From the NCBI GenBank assembly GCA_019915015.1, contig JAHBBC010000042.1:159496-223495 (forward strand): a stretch of 64,000 nt of DNA, written 5' to 3'. The notes under the pieces were generated by a model. The model was not told where the DNA came from, made no database searches, and worked only from the letters and a program-made list of their open reading frames with translations. This DNA is from Auriscalpium vulgare. Taxonomy: Eukaryota; Basidiomycota; Agaricomycetes; Russulales; Auriscalpiaceae. The position numbers and the translations under genes were made by a program. The stretch's first letter is position 1. Every line of letters begins with the position of its first letter. Shown here one piece after another: positions 21,584 to 31,619 of the stretch.

Positions 21584-21976
21584 CGCACGGAGCCACGGCG
21601 AAAGTGACGTCTGACTGCAGCCGCAGCTTTGCGCGTCAGGTTCCGGTATGAAAGAGTCGCACATCTCAGATGGATCACGGCCATGCTCGGTGACTGGTGG
21701 TGGGGACCGTGTTTCTGCGGACGTATTCAACGACCCCAGTATTGCAATGATCTAATACTATTACAGCTCAGCGGCCTTTCGGCCCGGGCACGAAACCCAC
21801 GAACGGCGGAGGATGTCGCAGTCCTATGAGCGCTCAGCACCAATTAGAGGCTGTCGAAGATGCCGCGATGGTTGTTCGGACGCGGAGAACCGTTGCGCGA
21901 GTCGCTGTCGCAGACACGACTTCGATAGGTGCACAGCCGACGTGTCGAGAGGCTGTACGGGCGTCAGTCGGAGGCC

Positions 21977-21983
21977 TATATAG
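21977..21983 (+). promoter_or_regulatory. TATA-like box of cluster copy 5
   Basis: TATATAG in the context ggcctatatagctcgc lies 54 nt before the ATG at 22037, a reasonable TATA position. The homologous upstream block of copy 4 has a weakened version (tatctag) at about 19686. Confidence 0.4.
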
Positions 21984-22036
21984 CTCGCAGCGGTGCGATC
22001 TCGCTGTGCACTGCAACCTCCTTCCGCCCACTCGCC

Positions 22037-23266
22037 ATGCCCAAGGTTCCCTCCAACGCCGACGCCAGTCTTACTCTAGAGGCGTTACCCACGCCTGACC
22101 ATCATCCAGCGCGCCCATCGAACTCCTCTGCACGGCGGAGGGCGGAGACAGCATGCATAACCTGCCGCGCCAGCAAGCGGCCCCTCGTGCGTCACTTCTC
22201 CTCGCCCCATCGCTGCATTTTCGAATAGCTCATGCGTTTTCTCACCTTTAGCGATGCGACAAGGTGCTCCCATGTTGCGGCCCTTGCAGCCAGTACGCCA
22301 ATGCATACGTGCCCATCGGGCCGAGACGACTCACGCTCAGTCGCTTTTGTCATCCAGGAGAGGACAGCGTTGCATCTATCCCAATTGCATCTATCCCAAC
22401 AAAAAGAAACGTCTCCGGCGCATACCTCCGCTGTATCGCTGCCGTGCTGTACGCACGTGGGCGCCGCCCGCCGATAGCAGTAGCGGCGAAGCGCCGTGGT
22501 ACCTCTCCCTCCCCTTCTTTCCCCTCGTCATCGGCACGGCCTACGAGATTGTGCAGGACTCAGGCATGCACCATGTTCCCGAGGTGGGGATGCCGTTGAA
22601 ATGTCACGAGCGGCTGCTGGTCGCGCGCGATGAAGGAGACAAAATCGGCTGGGTGTTCGCGACCCATGTTGAGCGCGAGCTGCACGACGCCCATGGCCCT
22701 GGTCTGCTGATCACGACGGATAGCGAGGGTGCCGGACGATCAGATGCGCCGATGGATGTGGAAGGACGCGACAGCCTACGTACGTTGCACCTCCAGTCGC
22801 CAATGCTCTGATCTCACGTGTCGTCGTTTGCTCGTGTACAGCGCCTCCGCCACCTGCGGGCGACATCCCGTACACCTCGCTCTGGCAGACCATCGGATCG
22901 TCGTCGTCGTCAAGCAGCTCCGGCAAAAAGTCGACGAATAGCGCGTCGTCGAGGAAGTCGCGCATGAACATGCGGCACACGCCGAGTCCTTCGTGGTCCT
23001 CTGAAGCAGAAGCTGTGGATAAATTCGATGAACATCGGGTGGGCTCAGGCGCGTCACCAAGTACCGCTGGGAAGAGGACGAAGAAGAGGAAGCGGGGATC
23101 TGCGTTTGGGCGCATGGTCCGCGCGGCGATGGGCAACAGCCCGCCAGAGGAAACACGTGCAGTCCGAGTCTATGATGAAGCTGAACCTACGGCCTTCCTG
23201 GAGTATCAGCAAGGCAAATCTTACCTGCCAGGCTCATCTACATCGTCAAAGGATCGATTCCCATAG
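22037..23266 (+). CDS. Zn(II)2Cys6-like + SH3-like protein with basic tail (cluster copy 5)
   Basis: Starts MPKVPSNADASLTLEALPTP. A Cys-rich cluster is interrupted by an intron (about 22189-22251): ACITCRASK, then RCDKVLPCCGPCSQY, then after a further uncertain intron RCIYPN as the likely sixth-Cys segment. Spacing between the second and third Cys looks like eight rather than six residues, so the donor may differ or the cluster may be degenerate. The SH3-like cassette is clear: RRIPPLYRCRAVRTW, LPFFPLVIGTAYEIVQDSG, RLLVARDEGDKIGWVFATHV. After an intron: PPPPAGDIPYTSLWQTIGSS, SGKKSTNSASSRKSRM, then a Lys/Arg-rich tail (TAGKRTKKRKRGSAFGRM) in place of C2H2 fingers. TAG at 23264-23266. Confidence 0.68.
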
Positions 23267-23429
23267 GTACCTTTATGAAATTTATTACGCATACATGTAG
23301 AATAAGTATAGGGTGCACAAGTAGCGAATAACAATCGGTAGGGCCAAATCGTGAATCAGACGGCTACAATGTGTCGATATGAATGATGCAAAAGGAAAAA
23401 GGCCAGCTGCTGGCTACGACCTGATCATC

Positions 23430-24478
23430 TCACTTGCCTTTACCGAACATGCTACTGAATACGAATCCCCGCTTCATCCTCTTCTGATCAGTGCCCGGAG
23501 GGCATGTAGTAACTGCGACAGCCTCCTCGCACAACCTCGATGACTCTGTGTGCCGCTGGTTCATGCGCGACTTTCTCGACGACGTGCTGTTGGTGGATTT
23601 CTTGCCGGAGCTGCTCAACGATGAGAAGGAGGAGCACGACAAGGAGGACCAGGAGGAGCCCATCTTCCGCCATAACGGGCGGTACGGGAGATCACCTGCA
23701 GGCGGTGGAGGCACTATCGCTATTCAGTAAACATGCAAATCTCATGAGAGGCCGGAATGGGGGGCTCCCGATGCTGCAACGTACCTGGGAGATCATTGTC
23801 CTCCTCGCGCTTGCTCTCATCCACACCCTTTGAAACTGCAGCAACACGACCGAGGAACGGCGGCACTGGCAGGTGCAACTGCCTCGACATCCACGATTTC
23901 CTCGACGACGACTTGGCCCCATAACTGATCGACCCGTCGGACGAGCTCGAGCCATCCGGGGAGCGCAGCGGATGTCGTCCTAACTCACGCGCTGTCGAAA
24001 ATCATGAGTCGAACGCAGTGTTGAACGTTTACCCCAAGATCCTTTACTCACACGGCTTCATCTCTGCATCCCGCTCGTTCACCACCACTACCACCTCCTC
24101 GCGCTCCACATGCTTCGCGAGTGCCCACCCCACCTCGTCCGCGGAGTCCCGCACAACCAGAAGCCTGTCAAACTTGCCGAACAGCGGGGACAGACCGGGC
24201 AGGCCGCGGTGCCACCCGGCGTCCTGGACGACCTCGTAGCGCGCGCCCTTCACGAGCGAGAAAAACGGCAGCGAGAGGTGCCACGTCTCCTCGCCATCGG
24301 CCGGCGCCCAAGCGTGCACGACGCGACAGAAGTAGAGCGCCGGGATGCGCCGCGGTCGGCGGCTGGACGGAGAGGAGAGCGCGAGGATCGCGTCTGACTC
24401 GCGCGTTGAGGTTGTGGGTAGCGGGGAGGGCCGCGGTTTTGAACTTGAGCTTTGCGCCGCATCTGGGGTATTTTTCAT
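23430..24478 (-). CDS. SH3-like protein without DNA-binding domain (cluster copy 6)
   Basis: ATG at 24476-24478 (MKNTPDAAQSSSS, like the MKNTATQPP start of copy 4). One exon holds the cassette: RRIPALYFCRVVHAW, LPFFSLVKGARYEVVQDAGW, DRLLVVRDSADEVGWALAKH, ending MKP at about 24056. An intron of roughly 330 nt leads to a second exon (about 23716-23430): PPPPAGDLPYRPLWRKMGSS, SSSGKKSTNSTSSRKSRM and a short KRMKRGFVFSSMFGKGK tail. It lacks Zn(II)2Cys6, HSF and C2H2 domains, so it is the minimal version of the family. It is inverted relative to copies 1-5 and could act as an interaction-only partner or competitor (inference). Confidence 0.65.
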
Positions 24479-24851
24479 GTCGGATGAGGGGGGCTGAATC
24501 GACTGAAGGAGTGGAAGCGGGGTAGTGCCATGTCACTGAGGATGCACTTATACCTCAGTCCAAGGCAAGCGCTGGAATGGCTGTGCGATCACTTGCGGAA
24601 TACATGTGCATAGCTGAGTATGAAAGTCCTCATGCCTCGGGCGTTGAACGAGCGTGGAGATGAGTCCTGGATTGCTGGACGAAGTCGGGCGATAATATTT
24701 CACGATGGATGTTGGACTTCAACCCCGCGCGAGGCGGAGGGTGACTGCACCGGCACTGGCACAGCCGGCCCGATTGCAACCCTTACCCTAGTATAGGGCT
24801 AAGATGGCGTAACGACTCGAATTTTGTGCCCTGCACAACTTGCTCCTCCCT
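24479..24851. other. Intergenic region, no gene seen
   Basis: Probable promoter of cluster copy 6, read leftwards. Contains the palindrome-like ccctagtataggg at 24788-24800, also found in related form at 7213 and 16000. Confidence 0.35.
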
Positions 24852-24860
24852 GCAATGGCT
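24852..24860. repeat. 9-bp target-site duplication, left copy (element B)
   Basis: GCAATGGCT precedes the terminal TAGACCGG and matches 30793-30801 exactly. Confidence 0.95.
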
Positions 24861-25084
24861 TAGACCGGTGACCGTCTGTCGGCGACAACGAGATGGGGAG
24901 GGTGTTGTCGCCAGACAGACCGGTCGAATTGAGTTTGAAATCCTATGTAGCTCAAGTTACCGTAAAAGGATAGCCGGTCCGGGGTCGGACCGCTGCGCGC
25001 GCTCCGCAGACACGTCGCGTCGCTGCCCGTAGCATACACCTCTCTGCATATACCCCCTCACTGTATACCCAAATGTCTCAATAG

Positions 25085-25582
25085 ACCCCGTTAAACACCA
25101 AACGACGCATCCATGAAGAGTCGGGCACCATTTCCCGCACGAGAAAGCGCGCCAAAGGCCAGTTCAATGGAGCTCTCATTGACTTCGAGGCAGCACCATC
25201 ATTCTCGACACTTCCATCTCTGTCTCCCCTTCCGTTAACACTACAGCTCACCAGTACACCACGCGACTATTTTGCACCTCTGTCTGGTCTCCCAAGCCCA
25301 TTTCCTTCACCGCTCTCCAGCTTCTTTGGCACTCCCGACTTCAGTCGCGCTCATTTGACTCACCCACCTGTCTCGGGCCATACTACTCCTGCCAGTGCTC
25401 GCGCGTTCGACTTCAAGATCCCAATTACTCCGGACACTATTTCTACTGCACGTTGTTTGCGCTCTACATCTCTCGATCCCGGTCGGGCTCAGTACTTCGA
25501 AGAGGATCTTCCTGCGCTGGCCGCTGCTATCGACGAAGATTCTCTGAGCTCTGGTTACGATTCCCTGAGTTTACGAAGTTGA
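25085..25582 (+). CDS. Element-borne reading frame of unknown function
   Basis: Open from an in-frame TAG at 25082 to TGA at 25580-25582, with no in-frame ATG at the start, so a short first exon is probably missing. It reads NTKRRIHEESGTISRTRKRA, then a Pro/Ser/Leu-rich stretch (PLSGLPSPFPSPLSSFFGTP), then DEDSLSSGYDSLSLRS at the C-terminus. The basic start and Ser/Pro-rich middle suggest a nuclear or disordered protein. The same frame occurs in A (minus strand) and C, but there it runs into other sequence after SSG. It points away from the adjacent TIR, as a second gene of the element would. Confidence 0.45.
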   Translation, partial: TPLNTKRRIHEESGTISRTRKRAKGQFNGALIDFEAAPSFSTLPSLSPLPLTLQLTSTPRDYFAPLSGLPSPFPSPLSSFFGTPDFSRAHLTHPPVSGHTTPASARAFDFKIPITPDTISTARCLRSTSLDPGRAQYFEEDLPALAAAIDEDSLSSGYDSLSLRS

Positions 25583-26169
25583 ATCGTTTACTAGGGGGTT
25601 TTTCGAGGTCGTGCCTGCATCTATTCGGTCATGGTCGCCGGATGCCGGTTTGATCCCCGGTTTGATTGCCGCTGCCTTGCGGTTGTATGTCCGGCCGGTC
25701 GGACCTCCGGGCCTACCGCCTCTCGCCCTCTCAGTCGTCCCACCCCAGCCCACCCCACGCCTTGCACAGGCGCACAACATCATGCACACTTGCCAGGGCT
25801 TGGTGGGTCTTTTCTATCTTCGTGAAGTTCTCATGATCATACTTTCTGGCAGTTTCTGCATCCATGTGGACCAGTACTACTCCTTCACCTCAAACCACAT
25901 AAGTACCTTGTCCCCCACACATCGGCAATTTCTCCTTCACCTCCGCGCAGCCGCAGCTGCCACCGCCCGCACGGCGCCCGCGCGCCAAGGAGGAGAGTAG
26001 CGGAGGACATAGGGTGACTGAGAGTCGAGAGGACGAGAGGACGAGTCATCGGCGCCGTCATCGCGCAGGTCGATTTCACGCGCCTTGTACGTGAAGCACA
26101 TGTGTGTATGCGCAGCCTTCGTCCTTCGCCACATTGTACTCACGGCCATGTGCAGTCTTGAGATATTCG

Positions 26170-26450
26170 CGCTGCAAGAGCTGAACGAGCGCCGCCTCAA
26201 CGCGCTTGCGGAAATCGACAACGCCAATTTCTTGTACGCTCCATCAACCCACTTCACGACAAATCTGCGGCTGATGCTCGCGTCGCGGATAGGTGGTTCC
26301 ATGTGAAGGTTGCCATGGTCGCCGGCATTGGTTTTTTCACCGACGCGTGAGTCGCGTTTTGTTTCTCGATGTGCTCGTGTGCTGACCGTTCGGTGTGTCG
26401 CAGCTATGACATCTTTGCAATTAACATCGCGTCGGTACTACTTCGGTTCC
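26170..26450 (+). pseudogene. Pho84-type phosphate:H+ symporter, N-terminal fragment
   Basis: The reading LNERRLNALAEIDNANF joins through a typical intron (about 26234-26291) to WFHVKVAMVAGIGFFTDA. A second intron (about 26348-26403) joins it to YDIFAINIASVLL. This is the conserved N-terminus and first membrane segment of fungal MFS phosphate permeases of the PHO84 class (family knowledge). Both introns keep splice signals, so this is a DNA-level capture, not a retrocopy. After about 26443 the sequence turns into GC-rich repeats and the remaining ~500 residues are absent. It lies inside MULE-like element B and is presumably non-functional. Confidence 0.75.
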
Positions 26451-27300
26451 ATGGGGGACCCCTCGGGCCCACTCGGTGTACTCCGGGGGGACCCAGCGGC
26501 ATCCCGCACGCACCCCGCGGGCTCAGGCGCGCCCAGCCATTGCTGGAGCGGCTGGAGCTCGCGCGTAGCGCACGAGACGCCGTGAGGTCCTCGCGGGAGC
26601 TGCCAGGACCGCGCGCGGCTGGGCTTAGCGGCACCGTCGACGCCGCCGCCGTCTGCGCACGCAAGGGCCTTGCGCGACCGACAGGACCGTGCAGCGCGCC
26701 CGGTCCTGGCAGGATCCCGCCCGTACCGCGCGGGCTCAGTGCGCCCAGCAATGCTGGAGCTGCTGGAGCCCGTGCGCAGCGAGGGTGCCCGCCAGAACCG
26801 GGCGGATACCGCCCGGTCTGCGTGCCGCTCGGATGCTGCGGCACACGGCATGCTGCATTGGCGGCCGCCGTCGGTGCCCCGCCTGGTTGACGCGCGCGCC
26901 CCTCGTCGCACCCCATCGCCGCCATCGTCGTCCGCCCCTCGTCACCGCCGCCGTCGCCGTCGTCGCCCGCGCCCCTCGCCGCACGCCCTTGTCGCCGCCC
27001 TTGCAGCGCACCCAAGCGCATCGCCCTCGCTGCGCGCCCATTCGCGTCGCGTCCTCATTGCTGGGCGTCGTCCTCGGTCCTCGCCCTCCTTGCCGGGCGT
27101 CGTCCTCGTCATCCTCACTGCGCGCGCTGCACATCGCCCTCGCCGTGCGCTACTGCTCGCCGCCCTCCCTGCTCGCCCATCTGCATCGTCCTCGCTGCGC
27201 GCCCGTGTGTCGTCTTCGCTGCGCGCCAGGAGGCACCTGGTGTGGCACCATACAAGGCGGCGCAAGCGGGTCTTGCGGTTGTCGGGGGGCTGTGGATGCC
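26450..27300. repeat. Very GC-rich degenerate tandem sequence
   Basis: Blocks of about 220-240 bp resemble each other: gcgggctcaggcgcgcccag around 26518 and gcgggctcagtgcgcccagc around 26738, both followed by a ctggagc-rich stretch. From about 26890 to 27210 there are irregular repeats around cgccctcgctgcgcgccc. All six frames are open for long distances, which reflects composition rather than coding. Confidence 0.6.
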
Positions 27301-29374
27301 GGATGACCCCGCGTGCGGGTGTAGAAGAGTTGTCGAAGGACAAGGAGGGGGCCCAGCCCGAGTTCAATTCCCACGACCTGCAGTCAACCAAACCACGTGA
27401 TCGCGCGGCCTCCAGGTCAACGCGGCCAAGTCGTCTTCCTCCCTGCTACCACCAGCCCCGACCGCGATACCCTCCCCGCACCCTCCCACCATCACCGTCA
27501 TTGCACCGACATCCCAGTCAGCTGCGCAACAACAAGACAACAAGGGCACATGGAATACTACCGCCAAGGGGCGGCGCGCATGGGCGCGCATCAAGCAACT
27601 TGAACGACTCGGACGTTATACCTCGAAGCTGCCGTTTTCTCCTAGCTCGCTTCTCGACCAGCTCTCTCACCGCACTAGAACGTCGCAAGAATAAAACCCT
27701 CGCGCAACGCGTGCGTTCCCAGCGACGAGCATCACATTACTCTGACAGGCTTACATTCTTCGTGCGCTCGTCCCAGCACTCTCGCACCACCTCTCGAACT
27801 GGGCGCAAGCCGCCGCCCACTCGACCTCCGTCGCCTTCAAGTCCGTCCCGGGCGAGCTGTACTGCGTCGTCAACACGGCGGCGCCCGCGCCCAACGATCA
27901 AGACGTTCTCGCGCTCGATCTCACCTGCGAACCCTCCTTCGGCGACATGCCCGACATCGCGCGGCTCGCATGAGACGCAATTATATGGGAGGCGGTCGAG
28001 CGGCTTGCCCTCGATGTAAGGCTTACATTGTGCTATGCGTCTTACGCGTGTGACACTGTTGTCGTGCAGGACCAAAGAGATCGCCGGTCCGTCGCCACGT
28101 CATCCATCTCGCGCCCCCATCTGACAACTCACAAAGTTCCTTCACAGATCGAACGCTGGAGAGCTCAATGTACAACAGCGTTGATTCACAGCCTGGGGAT
28201 GCAGGTGTCCCGCGACGCTTGTCGCTCTTTAAAATCAAAATTTCTCAAACGCGCCCGGAGGTGTGCGCTTCATGGCTGGGAAGATGTGTGTAGCGGACGG
28301 CACTCTGGTACGTCGCCAGCGCCGGCGCTGTCTCATCCGAGTAGTTCTGACCAATTTATTTGCCCGTAGGTATTGTGCTAACCCCGCGCAACACACATAC
28401 CTAGCACCTTGACTTGATGCATGCTCCGCTCTCTGCGCCAGCTGCCCACCTCGGCCTTCCAGCCGCGTCTTCTCGTCCCGCCATCATCCGACACCCTTCC
28501 AGTGGCCGAGATACTCCCAAATCATTAGCTTCTCGCAACTACGACACGCCATGGCGCCACCTCGCGCTACCGCATGGTCAAAGTCGCGCCTTTCGTGAGC
28601 ACCAAATGGCCTCACAATCGCTGCACGTCTACCGAAGAACAAAAAGACTGCTGAAGAGTCGTGGTGTTCTGGTACGCCGCCCACTATCTCACACCCGAGG
28701 GAAACTGACGACACATGTCTTGTCTTGTCGCCCCTCCAAGCGGACGATTTCCCTCGTGCTACAGCGTATTCCTCCCCCCGCGACGCGGGCCGGCATCCAC
28801 GGTCCAGCACAAGCCGCTCCAACGTTCAGCAGCTCCGGGAAAGTCGGCGGTCCCGCGCAGGCGTCTAGCACGCCGTGAAATGCGCACACACACGGCCAGC
28901 ACCTTTTCCGAAGGACCGCGCAATAGTGCGAATCTTCGGCAGGATCATCTCGTACTCGATGCCAGTGCACGCCACGGGTCTCTTCGCCTTTTCTCAAGCC
29001 ATTCTAGTATGCGCCATCGCCGACCCTCACGCGCGCTGTTGACACACCGTCATGCGTGGCAACTGCGCTCTTTATGCCGCCGTGCATGGTGCTCATCCCT
29101 CACAAGCTGTTCTAGCACCCTCGTTAGTAGTGCCCTTGGGGCGATGGCCTGCTTACACCGAACATGGCGAGTGTTGCATTGCACATTGCCAGAAACACAC
29201 CGCTGGTAGGACTGAGTAGTACGGCACGCGATGCGTGGGAGGCGAGCTGTGTGGGTTGAAATCCATAGCGGTCCATACATGAGGAGCTGTGGTAACGAAG
29301 CGCGTGCTGCACCCTGACATGTTGAGTGGACTGCAATATTGAAAGTCTCTGGAGCATGACGGATCTTGTGTATT
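27301..29374. other. Interior of element B: fragments of unknown genes
   Basis: Short protein-like runs can be seen, for example HLSNWAQAAAHSTSVAFKSV near 27790, MAGKMCVADGTLV near 28272 and GRIISYSMPVHATGLFAFSQ near 28940. They are separated by stops and frame changes and I cannot name them. Given the permease fragment next door, they may be further captured host pieces. Confidence 0.3.
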
Positions 29375-29464
29375 CAACTAATTTCACCTGTGAATTACAT
29401 ATGAATTGCAGCTATTAGACAACTAATTTCACCTGTGAATTACATATGATTTGCAGCTATTAGA
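29375..29464. repeat. 45-bp AT-rich direct repeat, two units
   Basis: The unit begins caactaatttcacctgtg and ends gcagctattaga; copies are at 29375-29419 and 29420-29464 and differ at one position. It sits in an AT-rich island (about 29370-29550) that contrasts sharply with the surrounding GC-rich sequence, shortly before the helicase part of element B resumes. Confidence 0.9.
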
Positions 29465-29639
29465 TGAATTTCACTCTTGGATTAGTAATCAATTGCATAG
29501 ATCAATTGAATATCACTATCAAATTACGCGCCAATTACACCTCAATCCTCAAGGCAGAACTCCGCAAAAGCGCAAGTCATGTTACTGAATGGAATCGTAT
29601 TGCCATGCTCGAGCATTGGCTCTCTTCAAGCTAGTCATG

Positions 29640-30581
29640 CAATGCACACAACAAACTCCACTTTCGAAGAGCCCGCACGCAATGTCGGCGACAAGGGAGC
29701 GGATGTGAGGAGGCAGTGTCCCGGACAGGGCTTGGATTGGTGTGCCCTTTGTGAGGTGAATGCGCAGGTTCGCGATCGTGCCCCAGGCGGGGCGATGCGC
29801 CGGTAAACCGTACAGCGGGATGCCTGCCGAGTGAATAAAATGCGCCTCGACGACGAAAACAGTCCTGATGCGCCGCACAAAGAACCGGCTGCTAGGGCCC
29901 TTGAGGAGACACGCGAAGCGTGGCATGTGTCCCTGGAACCTGTCAAGGGACTCGGGCGCGATGATGATCGCAGAAAAGGCGCCGTCCTCGATTTTCTACG
30001 TTATGGTGAGCCTTTGTACAATAGATAACGTCGTTATACGTACCTTCCATAGTGTGGGATCGTCTGGCGTATCCTCATTGATGCACTGGGCGTGGATACC
30101 GTACGCTGAAAACTCGGCCACCTGTCGAGTGGAAATTAGACCGCGGGGCCGAAAGAGGCACGGATACGCACCTGATTAATCTGCAGTCGGCGCAGAGGGT
30201 TGATAACGAGACATGTTGCGCCAATCTGAAGCAAAATTGCCAGGACCATGCAGATGGTCTTGCCCGATCCTGTTCCGACGTTGACGAGACTGTCTCTGCG
30301 AGAGCACACCGGGATGACACTCTCGAGCTGCATTTGTCGCGGAACATTCTCTCCGTTGGTGACAGTCCATAGCAGCAGACACGCGCGAAGCGCTTTTGCC
30401 AGATCTGACGCGGCGCCAGGGTGTGCAGGAACGAGTCGAGCGGCTCGAGTCGAGAGCCTATGAGTTGTGTTGCATACTGCCATAAATCTGAGTCTGGCAA
30501 GTCATATACAGCCTGTATACGTGCTCTATGAGCTTCAGGAAGGTCTAGAAGCGCTGAGAGACACGGTGCGGGGGCTGTCAT
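29640..30581 (-). pseudogene. RecQ/DExH-type helicase N-terminal half (element B, most complete copy)
   Basis: Same start as the copies in A and C (ATG at 30579-30581; Walker A VGTGSGKT; two introns). It continues further: MPRFACLLKGPSSRFFVRRI, RTVFVVEAHFIHSAGIPLYG, LPAHRPAWGTIANLRIHL, and motif III-like QALSGTLPPHI. Family knowledge: related fungal helicases read VDEAHFIHTAG here; the motif II Asp is Val (GTC) in this copy. The frame shift between N-terminus and core also remains. The C-terminal RecA domain is absent. Hence catalytically dead, even though it is the best-preserved copy in the window. Confidence 0.8.
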
Positions 30582-30792
30582 GGTGGTAGCGAACGGAGAA
30601 AAAGTCGGGAGAGACGCGTCGCGCAGGCAAACGCGTCGCGACGGGCCAGGCGGACCTCAGGCCCGCGCCCGGACCGGGTATCCTTTTACGGTAACGAGCT
30701 ACATAGGATTTCAAACTCAATTCTGCCAGTCCGTCTGACGACGATTCCTCCCCATCTCAACATCGTCGTCAGTACGGCTGGTTACGAGTCTA

Positions 30793-30801
30793 GCAATGGC
30801 T
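30793..30801. repeat. 9-bp target-site duplication, right copy (element B)
   Basis: GCAATGGCT directly follows the terminal GAGTCTA of element B. The next base begins the TAA duplication of the neighbouring element. Confidence 0.95.
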
Positions 30802-30804
30802 TAA
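30802..30804. repeat. 3-bp target-site duplication TAA, left copy
   Basis: TAA flanks the left TIR at 30805; its partner is 32939-32941. Confidence 0.7.
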
Positions 30805-31619
30805 CACCGGACTTTGGGGTCTAAAACCAGCAGCGGGAATTCATAGGATTTAGGTTATATCTGTATCTATCACATGAATATCAGTAGGGTCCCCAATTCT
30901 CAGACCTCTTCCTGCGAATGTCCTGCGTACAGTGCACATGACTTGTCGCGTTGCTCCGATCCGGCCACGTCGATGACGTCGGGGCGTGCAGGGGCCCCAA
31001 CGTAGCGCAAGTATCTGCATTTATCTGGCGAGCACTGAGGCCAAAATCACATGCGAGAACGCTTGGCGCAAATTCGGCCAAGTCGTGCGCTGGCACTTGT
31101 TCACTCCGACCACCACCACACGGTGTCTCTACCTGCAGCGGCAGGCCCCCTACCCTCCTGCTGGTGACTCGAGCTCCGTGTATCTGTGCTCAGCACCTCT
31201 CTGGAGCGACCTATTGACTCAGCCTGCTTGGGCTCTGTGTGCTCTGACCTGGTGCTGCAACTATCTGGGTGCTGACGTGCGCCGGAAGTTTACTCACAGA
31301 GCCACACTCCAAACAGCACGCCGAACGCGCTTTCAACGCAAGTACTGAACACACCGTATGTGCGCGCCACACAAGACCCCTCGCGCTGCACCGAATACTC
31401 GTCAAGCTGCTCCGACTCCCACCACCGATGAGGTAGTCATCCGGAGATCCAGAGGCGGCCCATGGGCCATGACGCCCAGGGCTTGAATGCAGGTGCGTAG
31501 TCATACTTCCTTGCGTCGACCCGACTCGGCAAGCGGGATCTGTGCCGGGGATCGTGCACTTATTTTCCTGCGGGGCTGACGATTACCTCTTCCGCTGCAA
31601 CTCCGACCTGCCCATGTAG

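Larger units (their letters stand above)
24861..30792 (-). mobile_element. MULE-like TIR element B (5,932 bp), longest copy, with captured gene pieces
   Basis: It shares both termini with A and C: left TIR about 24861-24984, right TIR about 30668-30792 with a 2-bp deletion. It is flanked by the 9-bp duplication GCAATGGCT. The left 695 bp (24861-25555) matches 45863-46557 of copy C without gaps and with a single substitution noticed. From 25556 to about 29633 it carries 4.08 kb absent from A and C, including a phosphate-permease fragment and a very GC-rich block. At 29739-29886 it keeps helicase sequence that A and C have replaced with a 643-bp segment. B is thus either nearer the ancestral form or an enlarged Pack-MULE. 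No transposase was recognised in the extra sequence. Confidence 0.85.

Noticed and set aside
25630..25680. tRNA-like B box (ggtttgatcccc)
   Set aside because: No A box at proper distance and no acceptor stem can be formed.
26670..28019. 449-residue plus-strand open frame
   Set aside because: Arg/Pro/Ala/Ser-rich translation across a GC-rich repetitive block with all frames open; no introns or domain, so composition explains it.
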